Shown here: one piece after another, positions 48,530 through 61,450 of the stretch
Numbering within the stretch: the first letter of the stretch is position 1
How the letters are laid out: each line of letters opens with the position of its first letter
Made by a program: the position numbers and the translations under genes
The notes under the pieces: generated by a model
The model's database searches: none
The model's input: the letters and a program-made list of their open reading frames with translations, nothing else
What the model was told of the DNA's origin: nothing
From: Clusia tigrina
Taxonomy: Eukaryota > Arthropoda > Insecta > Diptera > Clusiidae
Assembly: GCA_920105625.2 (NCBI GenBank)
Contig: OV050033.1
Span: 111,995,700-112,059,699, forward strand
Length of the DNA stretch: 64,000 nucleotides
Direction of reading: 5' to 3'

Positions 48530-51500
48530 GAGCGATAACTTCAATTGACAAGAGGCTCGAGTACTTTATTGTTACAAAATTTCAAGGTTTTATGACGCTC
48601 CAGTAAAAAGTTACAAGCATTTGTATATTGCAAACTTTGAAAGGCGTAGGAAGTACCGTTTAGAAGTTAGGGCCATTTGAAGTTTTATCAGTGTTTGATT
48701 TGGGACTCAAGGGTAAAATAGATTTGAGCCATAGCTTAAATTGACAAGAGGCTGGAGTACTTTATTGTTACAAAATTTCAAGGTTTTATGATGCTCCAGT
48801 AAAGAGTTACAAGCATTTGTATGTGCAAACTTTGACAGGTGTAGGACGTACCGTATAGAAGTTAGGGCCATTTGAAGTTTTATCAGTGTTTGATTTGGGA
48901 CTCAAGGGCAGCATAGCTTTGAGCGATAGCTTAAATTGAGAAGAGGCTCGAGTACTTTATTGTTACAAAATTTCAAGGTTCTATGACGCTCCAGTAAAAA
49001 GTTACAAGCATTTGTATGTTGCAAACTTTGATAGGTGTAGGACGTACCGTGTAGAAGCTAGGGCCACTTTAATTTTTATCAGTGTTTGATTTGGGACTCA
49101 AGGGTAGCGTAGCTTTGAGCGATAGCTTAAATTAACAAGAGGCTCGAGTACTTTATTGTTACAAAATTTCACGGTTTTATGACGCTCCAGTAAAAAGTTA
49201 CAAGCATTTATATGTTGCAAACATTGATAGGTGTAGGACGTACCGTATAGAAGTTAGGGCCATTTGAAGTTTTATCAGTGTTTGATTTGGGACTCAAGGG
49301 TAGCATAGCTTTGAGCGATACCTTAAATTGACAAGAGGCTCGAGTACTTTATTGTTACAAAATTTCAAGGTTTTATGACGCTCCAGTAAAAAGTTACAAG
49401 CATTTGTATATTGCAAACTTTGATAGGTGTAGGACGTACCGTGTAGAAGTTAGGGCCATTTGAAGTTTTATCAGTGTTTGATTTGGGACTCAAGGGTAGC
49501 ATAGCTTTGAGCGATAGCTTAAATTGACAAGAGGCTCGAGTTCTTTATTGTTACAAAATGTCAATGTTTTATGACGCTTCAGTAAAAAGTTACAAGCATT
49601 TGCATGTTGCAAACTTTGATAGGCGTAGGAAGTACCGTTTAGAAGTTAGGGCCATTTGAAGTTTTATCAGTGTTTGATTTGGGACTCAAGGGTAGCATAA
49701 CTTTAAGCGATAGCTTAAATTGACAAGAGGCTCGAGTACTTTATTGTTACAAAATTTCAATGTTTTGTGACGCTCCAGTAAAAAGTTACAAGCATTTGTA
49801 TGTTGCAAACTTTGATAGGTTAGGACGTACCGTATAGAAGTTAGGGCCATTTGAAGTTTTATCAGTGTTTGATTTGGGACTCAAGGGTAGCATAGCTTTG
49901 AGCGATAGCTTAAATTGACAAGAGGCTCGAGTTCTTTATTGTTACAAAATTTCAAGGTTTTATGACGCTCCAGTAAAAAGTTACAAGCATTTGTATGTTG
50001 CAAACTTTGATAGGTGTAGGACTTACCGTATAGAAGTTAGGGCCATTTGAAGTTTTATCAGTGTTTGATTTGGAACTCAAGGGTAGCATAGCTTTGAGCG
50101 ATAACTTCAATTGACAAGAGGCTCGAGTACTTGATTGTTACAAAATTTCAAGGTTTTATGACGCTCCAGTAAAAAGTTACAAGCATTTGTATGTTGCAAA
50201 CTTTGACAGGCGTAGGAAGTACCGTTTAGAAGTTAGGGCCATTTGAAGTTTTATCAGCGTTTGATTTGGGACTCAAGGGTAGAATAGATTTGAGCGATAG
50301 CTTAAATTGACAAGAGGCTGGAGTACTTTATTGTTACAAAATTTCAAGGTTTTATGACGCTCCAGTAAAGAGTTACAAGCATTTGTATGTGCAAATTTTG
50401 ACAGGTGTAGCATGTACCGTATAGAAGTTAGGGCCATTTGAAGTTTTATCAGTGTTTGATTTGGGACTCAAGGGTAGCATAGCTTTGAGCGATAGCTTAA
50501 ATTGAGAAGAGGCTCGAGTACTTTATTGTTACAAATTTCAAGGTTTTATGACGCTCCAGTAAAAAGTTACAAGCATTTGTATGTTGCAAACTTTGATAGG
50601 TGTAGGATGTACCGTGTAGAAGCTAGGGCCACTTTAATTTTTATCAGTGTTTGACTTGGGACTCAAGGGTAGCGTAGCTTTGAGCGATAGCTTAAATTAA
50701 CAAGAGGCTCGAGTACTTTATTGTTACAAAATTTCACGGTTTTATGACGCTCCAGTAAAAAGTTACAAGCATTTATATGTTGCAAACATTGATAGGTGTA
50801 GGACGTACCGTATAGAAGTTAGGGCCATTTGAAGTTTTATCAGTGTTTGATTTGGGACTCAAGGGTAGCATAGCTTTGAGCGATAGCTTAAATTGACAAG
50901 AGGCTCGAGTACTTTATTGTTACAAAATTTCAAGGTTTTATGACGCTCCAGTAAAAAGTTACAAGCATTTGTATATTGCAAACTTTGATAGGTGTAGGAC
51001 GTACCGTGTAGAAGTTAGGGCCATTTGAAGTTTTGTCAGTGTTTGATTTGGGACTCAAGGGTAGCATAGCTTTGAGCGATAGCTTAAATTGACATGAGGC
51101 TCGAGTTCTTTATTGTTACAAAATGTCAAGGTTTTATGACGTTCCAGTAAAAAGTTACAAGCATTTGTATGTTGCAAACTTTGATAGGTGTAGGACATAC
51201 CGTATAGAAGTTAGGGCCATTTGAAGTTTTATCAGTGTTTGATTTGGAACTCAAGGGTAGCATAGCTTTGAGCGATAACTTCAATTGACAAGAGGCTCGA
51301 GTTCTTTATTGTTACAAAATTTCAAGGTTTTATGACGCTCCAGTAAAAAGTTACAAGCATTTGTATGTTGCAAACTTTGACAGGCGTAGGAAGTACCGTT
51401 TAGAAGTTAGGGCCATTTGAAGTTTTATCAGTGTTTGATTTGGGACTCAAGGGTAGAATAGATTTGAGCGATAGCTTAAATTGACAAGAGGCTGGAGTAC

Positions 51501-54277
51501 TTTATTGTTACAAAATTTCATGGTTTTATGACGCTCCAGTAAAGAGTTACAAGCATTTGTATGTTGCAAACTTTGACAGGTGTAGGACGTACCGTATATA
51601 AGTTAGGGCCATTTGAAGTTTTATCAGTGTTTGATTTGGGACTCAAGGGTAGCATAGCTTTGAGCGATAGCTTAAATTGAGAAGAGGCTCGAGTACTTTA
51701 TTGTTACAAAATTTCAAGGTTTTATGACGCTCCAGTAAAAAGTTACAAGCATTTGATTGTTGCAAACTTTGATAGGTGTAGGACGTACCGTGTAGAAGCT
51801 AGGGCCATTTTAATTTTTATCAGTGTTTGATTTGGGACTCAAGGGTAGCGTAGCTTTGAGCGATAGCTTAAATTGACAATTGGCTCGAGTACTTTATTGT
51901 TACAAAATTTCACGGTTTTATGACGCTCCAGTAAAAAGTTACAAGCATTTATATATTGCAAACATGGATAGGTGTAGGACGTATCGTATAGAAGTTAGGG
52001 CCATTTGAAGTTTTATCAGTGTTTGATTTGGGACTCAAGGGTAGCATAGCTTTGAGCGATAGTTTAAATTGACAAGAGGCTCGAGTACTTTATTGTTACA
52101 AAATTTCAAGGTTTTATGACGCTCCAGTAAAAAGTTACAAGCATTTGTATGTTGCAAACTTTGATAGGTGTAGGACGTACCGTATAGAAGTTAGGGCCAT
52201 TTGAAGTTTTATCAGTGTTTGATTTGGGACTCAAGGGAAGCATAGCTTTGAGCGATAGCTTAAATTGACAAGAGGCTCGAGTACTTTATTTTTACAAAAT
52301 TTCAAGGTTTTATGACGCTCCAGTAAAAAGTTACAAGCATTTGTATATTGCAAACTTTGATAGGTGTAGGACGTACCGTGTAGAAGTTAGGGCCATTTGT
52401 AGTTTTATCAGTGTTTGATTTGTGACTCAAGGGTAGCATAGCTTTGAGCGATAGCTTAAATTGACAAGAGGCTCGAGTTCTTTATTGTTACAAAATTTCA
52501 AGGTTTTATGACGCTCCAGTAAAAAGTTACAAGCATTTGTATGTTGCAAACCTTGATAGGTGTAGGACATACCGTATAGAAGTTAGGGCCATTTGAAGTT
52601 TTATCAGTGTTTGATTTGGAACTCAAGGGTAGCATAGCTTTGAGCGATAACTTCAATTGACAAGAGGCTCGAGTACTTTATTGTTACTAAATTTCAAGGT
52701 TTTATGACGCTCCAGTAAAAAGTTACAAGCATTTGTATGTTGCAAACTTTGATAGGCGTAGGAAGTACCGTTTAGAAGTTAGGGCCATTTGAAGTTTTAT
52801 CAGTGTTTGATTTGGGACTCAAGGGTAGCATAGATTTGAGCTATAGCTTAAATTGACAAGAGGCTGGAGTACTTTATTGTTACACAATTTCAAGGTTTTA
52901 TGACGCTCCAGTAAAAAGTTACAAGCATTTGTATGTTGCAAACTTTGATAGGTGTAGGACGTACCGTATAGAAGTTAGGGCCATTTGAAGTTTTATCAGT
53001 GTTTGATTTGGGACTTAACGGTAACATAGCTTTGAGCGATAGCTTAAATTGACAAGAGGCTCGAGTACTTTATTGTTACAAAATTTCAAGGTTTTATGAC
53101 GCTCCAGTAAAGAGTTACAAGCATTTGTATGTTGCAAACTTTGATAGGTGTAGGACGTACCGTATAGAAGTTAGGGCCATTTGAAGTTTTATCAGTGTTT
53201 GATTTGGGACTCAAGGGTAGCATAGCTTTGAGCGATAGCTTAAATTGACAAGAGGCTCGAGTACTTTATTGTTACAAAATTTCAAGGTTTTATGACGCTC
53301 CAGTAAAAAGTTACAAGCATTTGTATATTGCAAACTTTGATAGGTGTAGGACGTACCGTGTAGAAGTTAGGGCCATTTTAAGTTTTATCAGTGTTTGATT
53401 TGGGGCTCAAGGGTAGCATAGCTTTAAGCGATATCTTAAATTGACAAGAGGCTCGAGTACTTTATTGTTACAAAATTTCAAGGTTTTATGACGCTCCAGT
53501 AAAAAGTTACAAGCATTTGTATGTTGCAAACTTTGATAGGTGTAGGACGTACCGTATAGAAGCTAGGGCCATTTGAAGTTTTATCAGTGTTTTATTTGGG
53601 ACTCAAGGGTAGCATAGCTTTGAGCGATAGCTTAAATTGACAAGAGGCTCGAGTTCTTTATTGTTACAAAATTTCAAGGTTTTATGACGCTCCAGTAAAG
53701 AGTTACAAGCATTTGTATGTTGCAAACTTTGACAGGTGTATGACGTACCGTATAGAAGTTAGGGCCATTTGAAGTTTTATCAGTGTTTGATTTGGGACTC
53801 AAGGGTAGCATAGCTTTGAGCGATAGCTTAAATTGAGAAGAGGCTCGAGTACTTTATTGTTACAAAATTTCAAGGTTTTATGACGCTCCAGTAAAAAGTT
53901 ACAAGCATTTGTATATTGCAAACTTTGATAGGTGTAGGACGTACCGTATAGAAGTTAGGGCCATTTGAAGGGTAGCATAGCTTTGAGTGATAGCTTAAAT
54001 TGACAAGAGGCTCGAGTACTTTATTGTTACAAAATTTCAAGGTTTTATGACGCTCCAGTAAAAAGTTACAAGCATTTGTATATTGCAAACTTTGATAGGT
54101 GTAGGACGTACCGTGTAGATGTTAGGGCCATTTGAAGTTTTATCAGTGTTTGATTTGGGACTCAAGGGTAGCATAGCTTTGAGCGATAGCTTAAATTGAC
54201 AAGAGGCTCGAGTACTTTATTGTTACAAAATTTCAAGGTTTTATGACGCTCCAGTAAAAAGTTACAAGCATTTGTAT
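48530..54277 (+). repeat. Block Z, copy 2 (about 5.7 kb)
   Basis: Follows Z1 at 6,227 bp (42681/48908, 42831/49058, 44396/50623, 45572/51799). The offset rises to 6,239 bp past the Z1 12-bp deletion, and falls to 6,043 bp once one 196-bp monomer (the 45.84-46.0 kb tatattg/cgtgtag type) is missing near 52.1 kb. Later markers 46795/52838, 47827/53870 and 47927/53970 all keep 6,043 bp. Private changes include gtagcatgtaccg (50407), a lost base in gttacaaatttc (about 50530) and catttgattgttg (51752). Confidence 0.9.
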
Positions 54278-57225
54278 GTTTCAAACTTTGATAGGTGTAG
54301 GACGTACCGTATAGAAGTTAGGGCCATTTGAAGTTTTATCAGTGTTTGATTTGGGACTCAAGGGAAGCATAGCTTTGAGCGATAGCTTAAATTGACATGA
54401 GGCTCGAGTACTTTATTTTTACAAAATTTCAAGGTTTTATGACGCTCCAGTAAAAAGTTACAAGCATTTGTATATTGCAAACTTTGATAGGTGTAGGACG
54501 TACCGTGTAGAAGTTAGGGCCATTTGTAGTTTTATCAGTGTTTGATTTGGGACTCAAGGGTAGCATAGCTTTGAGCGATAGCTTAAATTGACAAGAGGCT
54601 CGAGTTCTTTATTGTTACAAAATTTCAAGGTTTTATGACGCTCCAGTAAAAAGTTACAAGCATTTGAATGTTGCAAACCTTGATAGGTGTAGGACATACC
54701 GTGTAGAAGTTAGGGCCATTTGAAGTTTTATCAGTGTTTGATTTGGAACTCAAGGGTAGCATAGCTTTGAGCGATAACTTCAATTGACAAGAGGCTCGAG
54801 TACTTTATTGTTACTAAATTGCAAGGTTTTATGACGCTCCAGTAAAAAGTTACAAGCATTTGTATGTTGCAAACTTTGATAGGCGTAGGAAGTACCGTTT
54901 AGAAGTTAGGGCCATTTGAAGTTTTATCAGTGTTTGATTTGGGACTCAAGGGTAGCATAGATTTGAGCTATAGCTTAAATTGACAAGAGGCTGGAGTACT
55001 TTATTGTTACACAATTTCAAGGTTTTATGACGCTCCAGTAAAAAGTTACAAGCATTTGTATGTTGCAAACTTTGATAGGTGTAGGACGTACCGTATAGAA
55101 GTTAGGGCCATTTGAAGTTTTATCAGTGTTTGATTTGGGACTTAACGGTAGCATAGCTTTGAGCGATAGCTTAAATTGACAAGAGGCTCGAGTACTTTAT
55201 TGTTACAAAATTTCAAGGTTTTATGACGCTCCAGTAAAAAGATACAAGCATTTGTATATTGCAAACTTTGATAGGTGTAGGACATACCGTGTAGAAGTTA
55301 GGGCCATTTTAAGTTTTATCAGTGTTTGATTTAGGACTCAAGGGTAGCATAGCTTTAAGCGATAGCTTAAATTGACAAGAGGCTCGAGTACTTTATTGTT
55401 ACAAAATTTCAAGGTTTTATGACGCTCCAGTAAAAAGTTACAAGCATTTGTATGTTGCAAACTTTGATAGGTGTAGGACGTACCGTATACAAGTTAGGGC
55501 CATTTGAAGTTTTATCAGTGTTTGATTTGGGACTCAAGGGTACCATAGATTTGAGCGGTAGCTTAAATTGACAAGAGGCTCGAGTACTTTATTGTTACAA
55601 AATTTCAAGGTTTTATGACGCTCCATTAAAAAGATACAAGCATTTGTATATTGCAAACTTTGATAGGTGTAGGACATACCGTGTAGAAGTTAGGGCCATT
55701 TGAAGTTTTATCAGTGTTTGATTTGGGACTCAAGGGTAGCATAGCTTTGAGCGATAGCTTAAATTGACAAGAGGCTCGAGTTCTTTATTGTTACAAAATT
55801 TCAAGGTTTTATGACGCTCCAGTAAAAAGTTACAAGCATTTGTATGTTGCAAACTTTGATAGGTGTAGGACATACCGTATAGAAGTAAGTTATTGTTACA
55901 AAATTTCAAGGTTTTATGACGCTCCAGTAAAAAGTTACAAGCATTTGTATGTTGCAAACTTTGATAGGTGTAGGACATACCGTATAGAAGTTAAGGCCAT
56001 TTGAAGTTTTATCAGTGTTTGATTTGGAACTCAAGGGTAGCATAGCTTTGAGCGATAACTTCAATTGACAAGAGGCTCGAGTACTTTATTGTTCCAAAAT
56101 TTCAAGGTTTTATGGCGCTCCAGTAAAAAGTTACAAGCATTTGTATGTTGCAAACTTTGATAGGCGTAGGAAGTACCGTTTATAAGTTAGGGCCATTTGA
56201 AGTTTTATCAGTGTTTGATTTGGGACTCAAGGGTAGCATAGCTTTGAGCGATCGCTTAAATTGACAAGAGGCTCGAGTACTTTATTTTTACAAAATTTCA
56301 AGGTTTTATGACGCTCCAGTAAAAAGTTACAAGCATTTGTATATTGCAAACTTTGATAGGTGTAGGACGTACCGTGTAGAAGTTAGGGCCATTTGTAGTT
56401 TTATCAGTGTTTCATTTGGGACTCAAGGGTAGCATAGCTTTGAGCGATAACTTCAATTGACAAGAGGCTCGAGTACTTTATTGTTACTAAATTTCAAGGT
56501 TTTATGACGCTCCAGTAAAAAGTTACAAGCATTTGTATGTTGCAAACTTTGATAGGCGTAGGAAGTACCGTTTAGAAGTTAGGGCCATTTGAAGTTTTAT
56601 CAGTGTTTGATTTGGGACTCAAGGGTAGCATAGATTTGAGCTATAGCTTAAATTGACAAGAGGCTGGAGTACTTTATTGTTACAAAATTTCAAGGTTTTA
56701 TGACGCTCCAGTAAAAAGTTACAAGCATTTGTATGTTGCAAACTTTGATAGGTGTAGGACGTACCGTATAGAAGTTAGGGCCATTTGAAGTTTTATCAGT
56801 GTTTGATTTGGGACTTAAGGGTAGCATAGCTTTGAGCGATAGCTTAAATTGACAAGAGGCTCGAGTACTTTATTGTTACAAAATTTCAAGGTTTTATGAC
56901 GCTCCAGTAAAGAGTTACAAGCATTTGTATGTTGCAAACTTTGATAGGTGTAGGACGTACCGTATAGAAGTTAGGGGCATTTGAAGTTTTATCAGTGTTT
57001 GATTTGGGACTCAAGGGTAGCATAGCTTTGAGCGATAGCTTAAATTGACAAGAGGCTCGAGTACTTTATTGTTACAAAATTTCAAGGTTTTATGACGCTC
57101 CAGTAAAAAGTTACAAGCATTTGTATATTGCAAACTTTGATAGGCGTAGGAAGTACCGTTTAGAAGTTAGGGCAATTTGAAGTTTTATCAGTGTTTGATT
57201 TGGGACTCAAGGGTAGAATAGATTT
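54278..57225 (+). repeat. Recombinant zone after Z
   Basis: About 54200-55235 repeats the 52.08-53.1 kb part of Z2 at an offset of 2,127 bp (tcaagggaag 52231/54358, with ctttatttttac, gcaaacctt, tagatttgagctatag and gggacttaacgg in order). After that come two aaaagatacaag/gacataccgtgtag monomers (55.2 and 55.6 kb) that anticipate HOR-W and the 301-bp truncated pair. A second shortened round of the ctttatttttac to gagctatag series follows (56280-56640). Confidence 0.83.
55749..56049 (+). repeat. Monomer pair with 91-bp deletion (301 bp)
   Basis: Two monomers would occupy 392 bp; here only 301 bp lie between gagcgatagc at 55749 and gagcgataac at 56050. The break is at agaagtaagt/tattgttac near 55890. 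The right half of one monomer, from ttagggcc onward, is joined to the middle of the next, so the ttgcaaactttgataggtgtaggacatacc segment appears twice within 120 bp. The shift restores a reading frame on the minus strand and gives an open frame of 82 codons (55730-55978), which I regard as a by-product. Confidence 0.87.
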
Positions 57226-58372
57226 GAGCGATAGCTTAAATTGACAAGAGGCTGGAGTACTTTATTGTTACAAAATTTCAAGGTTTTATGACGCTCCAGT
57301 AAAGAGTTACAAGCATTTGTATGTTGCAAACTTTGACAGGTGTAGGACGTACCGTATAGAAGTTAGGGCCATTTGAAGTTTTATCAGTGTTTGATTTGGG
57401 ACTCAAGGGTAGCATAGCTTTGAGCGATAGCTTAAATTGAGAAGAGGCTCGAGTACTTTATTGTTACAAAATTTCAAGGTTTTATGACGCTCCAGTAAAA
57501 AGTTACAAGCATTTGTATATTGCAAACTTTGATAGGTGTAGGCCATACCGTATAGAAGTTAGGGCCATTTGAAGGGTAGCATAGCTTTGAGCGATAGCTT
57601 AAATTGACAAGTGGCTCGAGTACTTTATTGTTACAAAATTTCAAGGTTTTATGACGCTCCAGTAAAAAGTTAGAAGCATTTGTATATTGCAAACTTTGAT
57701 AGGTGTAGGACGTACCGTGTAGAAGTTAGGGCCATTTTAAGTTTTATCAGTGTTTGATTTGGGGCTCAAGGGTAGCATAGCTTTAAGCGATAGCTTAAAT
57801 TGACAAGAGGCTCGAGTACTTTATTGTTACAAAACTTCAAGCTTTTATGACGCTCCAGTAAAAAGTTACAAGCATTTGTATCTTGCAAACTTTGATAGGT
57901 GTAGGACGTACCGTATAGAAGTTAGGGCCATTTGAAGTTTTTTCAGTGTTTGATTTGGGACTCAGGGGTAGCATAGCTTTGAGCGATAGCTTAAATTGAC
58001 AAGAGGCTCGAGTTCTTTATTGTTACAAAATTTCAAGGTTTTATGACGCTCCAGTAAAAAGTTACAAGCATTTGTATGTTGCAATCTTTGATAGGTGTAG
58101 GACATACCGTATAGAAGTTAGGGCCATTTGAAGTTTTATCAGTGTTTGATTTGGAACTCAAGGGTAGCATATCTTTGAGCGATAACTTCAATTGACAAGA
58201 GGCTCGAGTACTTTATTGTTACAAAATTTCAAGGTTTTATGACGCTCCAGTATAAAGTTACAAGCATTTGTATGTTGGAAACTTTGATAGGCGTAGGAAG
58301 TACCGTTTAGAAGTTAGGGCAATTTGAAGTTTTATCAGTGTTTGATTTGGGACTCAAGGGTAGAATAGATTT
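57226..58372 (+). repeat. HOR-W copy 1, six monomers, 1,147 bp
   Basis: Starts at the gaatagat/ctggag anchor. Contains w1 (aaagag, gacaggtgtagg), w2 with the 29-bp deletion (57574), then a ctttaagcg monomer, gagttc/gacatacc and gataacttc monomers. Relative to the 1,539-bp copies it lacks w3 and w4 (the gctagggcc and agactcgag monomers), and 1,147 equals 6 x 196 minus 29. gggcaatttgaag (57172, 58319) marks its left edge and its last monomer. Confidence 0.88.
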
Positions 58373-59911
58373 GAGCGATAGCTTAAATTGACAAGAGGCT
58401 GGAGTACTTTATTGTTACAAAATTTCAAGGTTTTATGACGCTCCAGTAAAGAGTTACAAGCATTTGTATGTTGCAAACTTTGACAGGTGTAGGACGTACC
58501 GTATAGAAGTTAGGGCCATTTGAAGTTTTATCAGTGTTTGATTTGGGACTCAAGGGTAGCATAGCTTTGAGCGATAGCTTAAATTGAGAAGAGGCTCGAG
58601 TACTTTATTGTTACAAAATTTCAAGGTTTTATGACGCTCGAGTAAAAAGTTACAAGCATTTGTATATTGCAAACTTTGATAGGTGTAGGACGTACCGTAT
58701 AGAAGTTAGGGCCATTTGAAGGGTAGCATAGCTTTGAGCGATAGCTTAAATTGACAAGAGGCTCGAGTACTTTATTGTTACAAAATTTCAAGGTTTTATG
58801 ACGCTCCAGTAAAAAGTTACAAGCATTTGTATGTTGCAAACTTTGATAGGTGTAGGACGTACCATGTAGAAGCTAGGGCCATTTTAAGTTTTATCAGTGT
58901 TTGATTTGGGACTCAAGGGTAGTGTAGCTTTGAGCGATAGCCTAAATTGACAAGAGACTCGAGTACTTTATTGTTACAAAATTTCTCGGTTTTATGACGC
59001 TCCAGTAAAAAGTTACAAGCATTTATATGTTGCAAACATTGATAGGTGTAGGACGTACCGTATAGAGGTTAGGGCCATTTGAAGTTTTATCAGTGATTGA
59101 TTTGGGACTCAAGGGTAGCATAGCTTTGAGCGATAGCTTAAATTGACAAGAGGCTCGAGTACTTTATTGTTACAAAATTTCAAGGTTTTATGACGCTCCA
59201 GTAAAAAGATGCAAGCATTTGTATATTGCAAACTTTGATAGGTGTAGGACATACCGTGTAGAAGTTAGGGCCATTTTAAGTTTTATCAGTGTTTGATTAG
59301 GGACTCAAGGGTAGCATAGCTTTAAGCGATAGCTTAAATTGACAAGAGGCTCGAGTACTTTATTGTTACAAAATTTCAAGGTTTTATGACGCTCCAGTAA
59401 AAAGTTACAAGCATTTGTATGTTGCAAACTTTGATAGGTGTAGGACGTACCGTATAGAAGTTAGGGCCATTTGAAGTTTTATCAGTGTTTGATTTGGGAC
59501 TCAAGGGTAGCATAGCTTTGAGCGATAGCTTAATTTGACAAGAGGCTAGAGTTCTTTATTGTTACAAAATTTCAAGGTTTTATGACGCTCCAGTAAAAAG
59601 TTACAAGCATTTGTATGTTGCAAACTTTGATAGGTGTAGGACATACCGTATAGAAGTTAAGGCCATTTGAAGTTTTATCAGTGTTTGATTTGGAACTCAA
59701 GGGTAGCATAGCTTTGAGCGATAACTTCAATTGACAAGAGGCTCGAGTACTTTATTGTTACAAAATTTCAAGGTTTTATGGCGCTCCAGTAAAAAGTTAC
59801 AAGCATTTGTATGTTGCAAACTTTGATAGGCGTAGGAAGTACCGTTTATAAATTAGGGCCATTTGAAGTTTTATCAGTGTTTGATTTGGGACTCAAGGGT
59901 AGAATAGATTT
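58373..59911 (+). repeat. HOR-W copy 2, eight monomers, 1,539 bp
   Basis: Full copy with w1 to w8: w1 aaagag/gacagg; w2 gagaagagg with 29-bp deletion (58721); w3 gtaccatgtagaagctagggcc and gtagtgtagc; w4 gcctaaattg, agactcgag, catttatatgttgcaaacattg, agaggtt and agtgattg; w5 aaagatgcaag (aaagatacaag in other copies) and gattaggg; w6 ctttaagcg; w7 gagttc, gacatacc, ttaaggcc and tttggaac; w8 gataacttc, tatggcgctcc, ggcgtaggaagtaccgttt, ataaattagg and gaatagat. 1,539 equals 8 x 196 minus 29. Confidence 0.92.
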
Positions 59912-61450
59912 GAGCGATAGCTTAAGTTGACAAGAGGCTGGAGTACTTTATTGTTACAAAATTTCAAGGTTTTATGACGCTCCAGTAAAGAGTTACAAGC
60001 ATTTGTATGTTGCAAACTTTGACAGGTGTAGGACGTACCGTATAGAAGTTAGGGCCATTTGAAGTTTTATCAGTGTTTGATTTGGGACTCAAGGGTAGCA
60101 TAGCTTTGAGCGATAGCTTAAATTGAGAAGAGGCTCGAGTACTTTATTGTTACAAAATTTCAAGGTTTTATGACGCTCCAGTAAAAAGTTACAAGCATTT
60201 GTATATTGCAAACTTTGATAGGTGTAGGACGTACCGTATAGAAGTTAGGGCCATTTGAAGGGTAGCATAGCTTTGAGCGATAGCTTAAATTGACAAGAGG
60301 CTCGAGTACTTTATTGTTACAAAATTCCAAGGTTTTATGACGCTCCAGTAAAAAGTTACAAGCATTTGTATGTTGCAAACTTTGATAGGTGTAGGACGTA
60401 CCATGTAGAAGCTAGGGCCATTTTAAGTTTTATCAGTGTTTGATTTGGGACTCAAGGGTAGTGTAGCTTTGAGCGATAGCCTCAATTGACAAGAGACTCG
60501 AGTACTTTATTGTTACAAAATTTCACGGTTTTATAACGCTCCAGTAAAAAGTTACAAGCATTTATATGTTGCAAACATTGATAGGTGTAGGACGTACCGT
60601 ATAGAGGTTAGGGCCATTTGAAGTTTTATCAGTGATTGATTTGGGACTCAAGGGTAGCATAGCTTTGAGCGATAGCTTAAATTGACAAGAGGCTCGAGTA
60701 CTTTATTGTTACAAAATTTCAAGGTTTTATGACGCTCCAGTAAAAAGATACAAGCATTTGTAAATTGCAAACTTTGATAGGTGTAGGACATACCGTGTAG
60801 AAGTTAGGGCCATTTTAAGTTTTATCAGTGTTTGATTAGGGACTCAAGGGTAGCATAGCTTTAAGCGATAGCTTAAATTGACAAGAGGCTCGAGTACTTT
60901 ATTGTTACAAAATTTCAAGGTTTTATGACGCTCCAGTAAAAAGTTACAAGCATTTGTATGTTGCAAACTTTGATAGGTGTAGGACGTACCGTATAGAAGT
61001 TAGGGCCATTTGAAGTTTTATCAGTGTTTGATTTGGGACTCAATAGTAGCATAGCTTTGAGCGATAGCTTAAATTGACAAGAGGCTCGAGTTCTTTATTG
61101 TTACAAAATTTCAAGGTTTTATGACGCTCCAGTAAAAAGTTACAAGCATTTGTATGTTGCAAACTTTGATAGGTATAGGACATACCGTATAGAAGTTAAG
61201 GCCATTTGAAGTTTTATCAGTGTTTGATTTGGAACTCAAGGGTAGCATAGCTTTGAGCGATAACTTCAATTGACAAGAGGCTCGAGTACTTTATTGTTAC
61301 AAAATTTCAAGGTTTTATGGCGCTCCAGTAAAAAGTTACAAGCATTTGTATGTTGCAAACTTTGATAGGCGTAGGAAGTACCGTTTATAAGTTAGGGCCA
61401 TTTGAAGTTTTATCAGTGTTTGATTTGGGACTCAAGGGTAGAATAGATTT
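59912..61450 (+). repeat. HOR-W copy 3, eight monomers, 1,539 bp
   Basis: Same w1 to w8 order at exactly 1,539 bp from copy 2 (gacagg 58482/60021, ccatgtag 58862/60401). Distinguishing marks are cttaagttgac in w1, aattccaagg in w3, gcctcaattg and tttataacgc in w4, taaattgcaaac in w5 and actcaatagtagc in w6. The first, second, third and fourth recur in copies 4 or 5; actcaatagtagc is private. Confidence 0.92.

Larger units (their letters stand above)
28640..50400 (+). repeat. 194-bp monomer type (2-bp deletion, tatgtgcaaa)
   Basis: Six copies, at about 28651, 40845, 42595, 44160, 48821 and 50388. tatgttgcaaac is shortened to tatgtgcaaa, always in a ctggag monomer with aaagag. Five have or are close to a gacagg mark. 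The 28.65 kb copy stands 12 kb from the next one, so this type links the X feeder zone with block Z. Confidence 0.85.
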
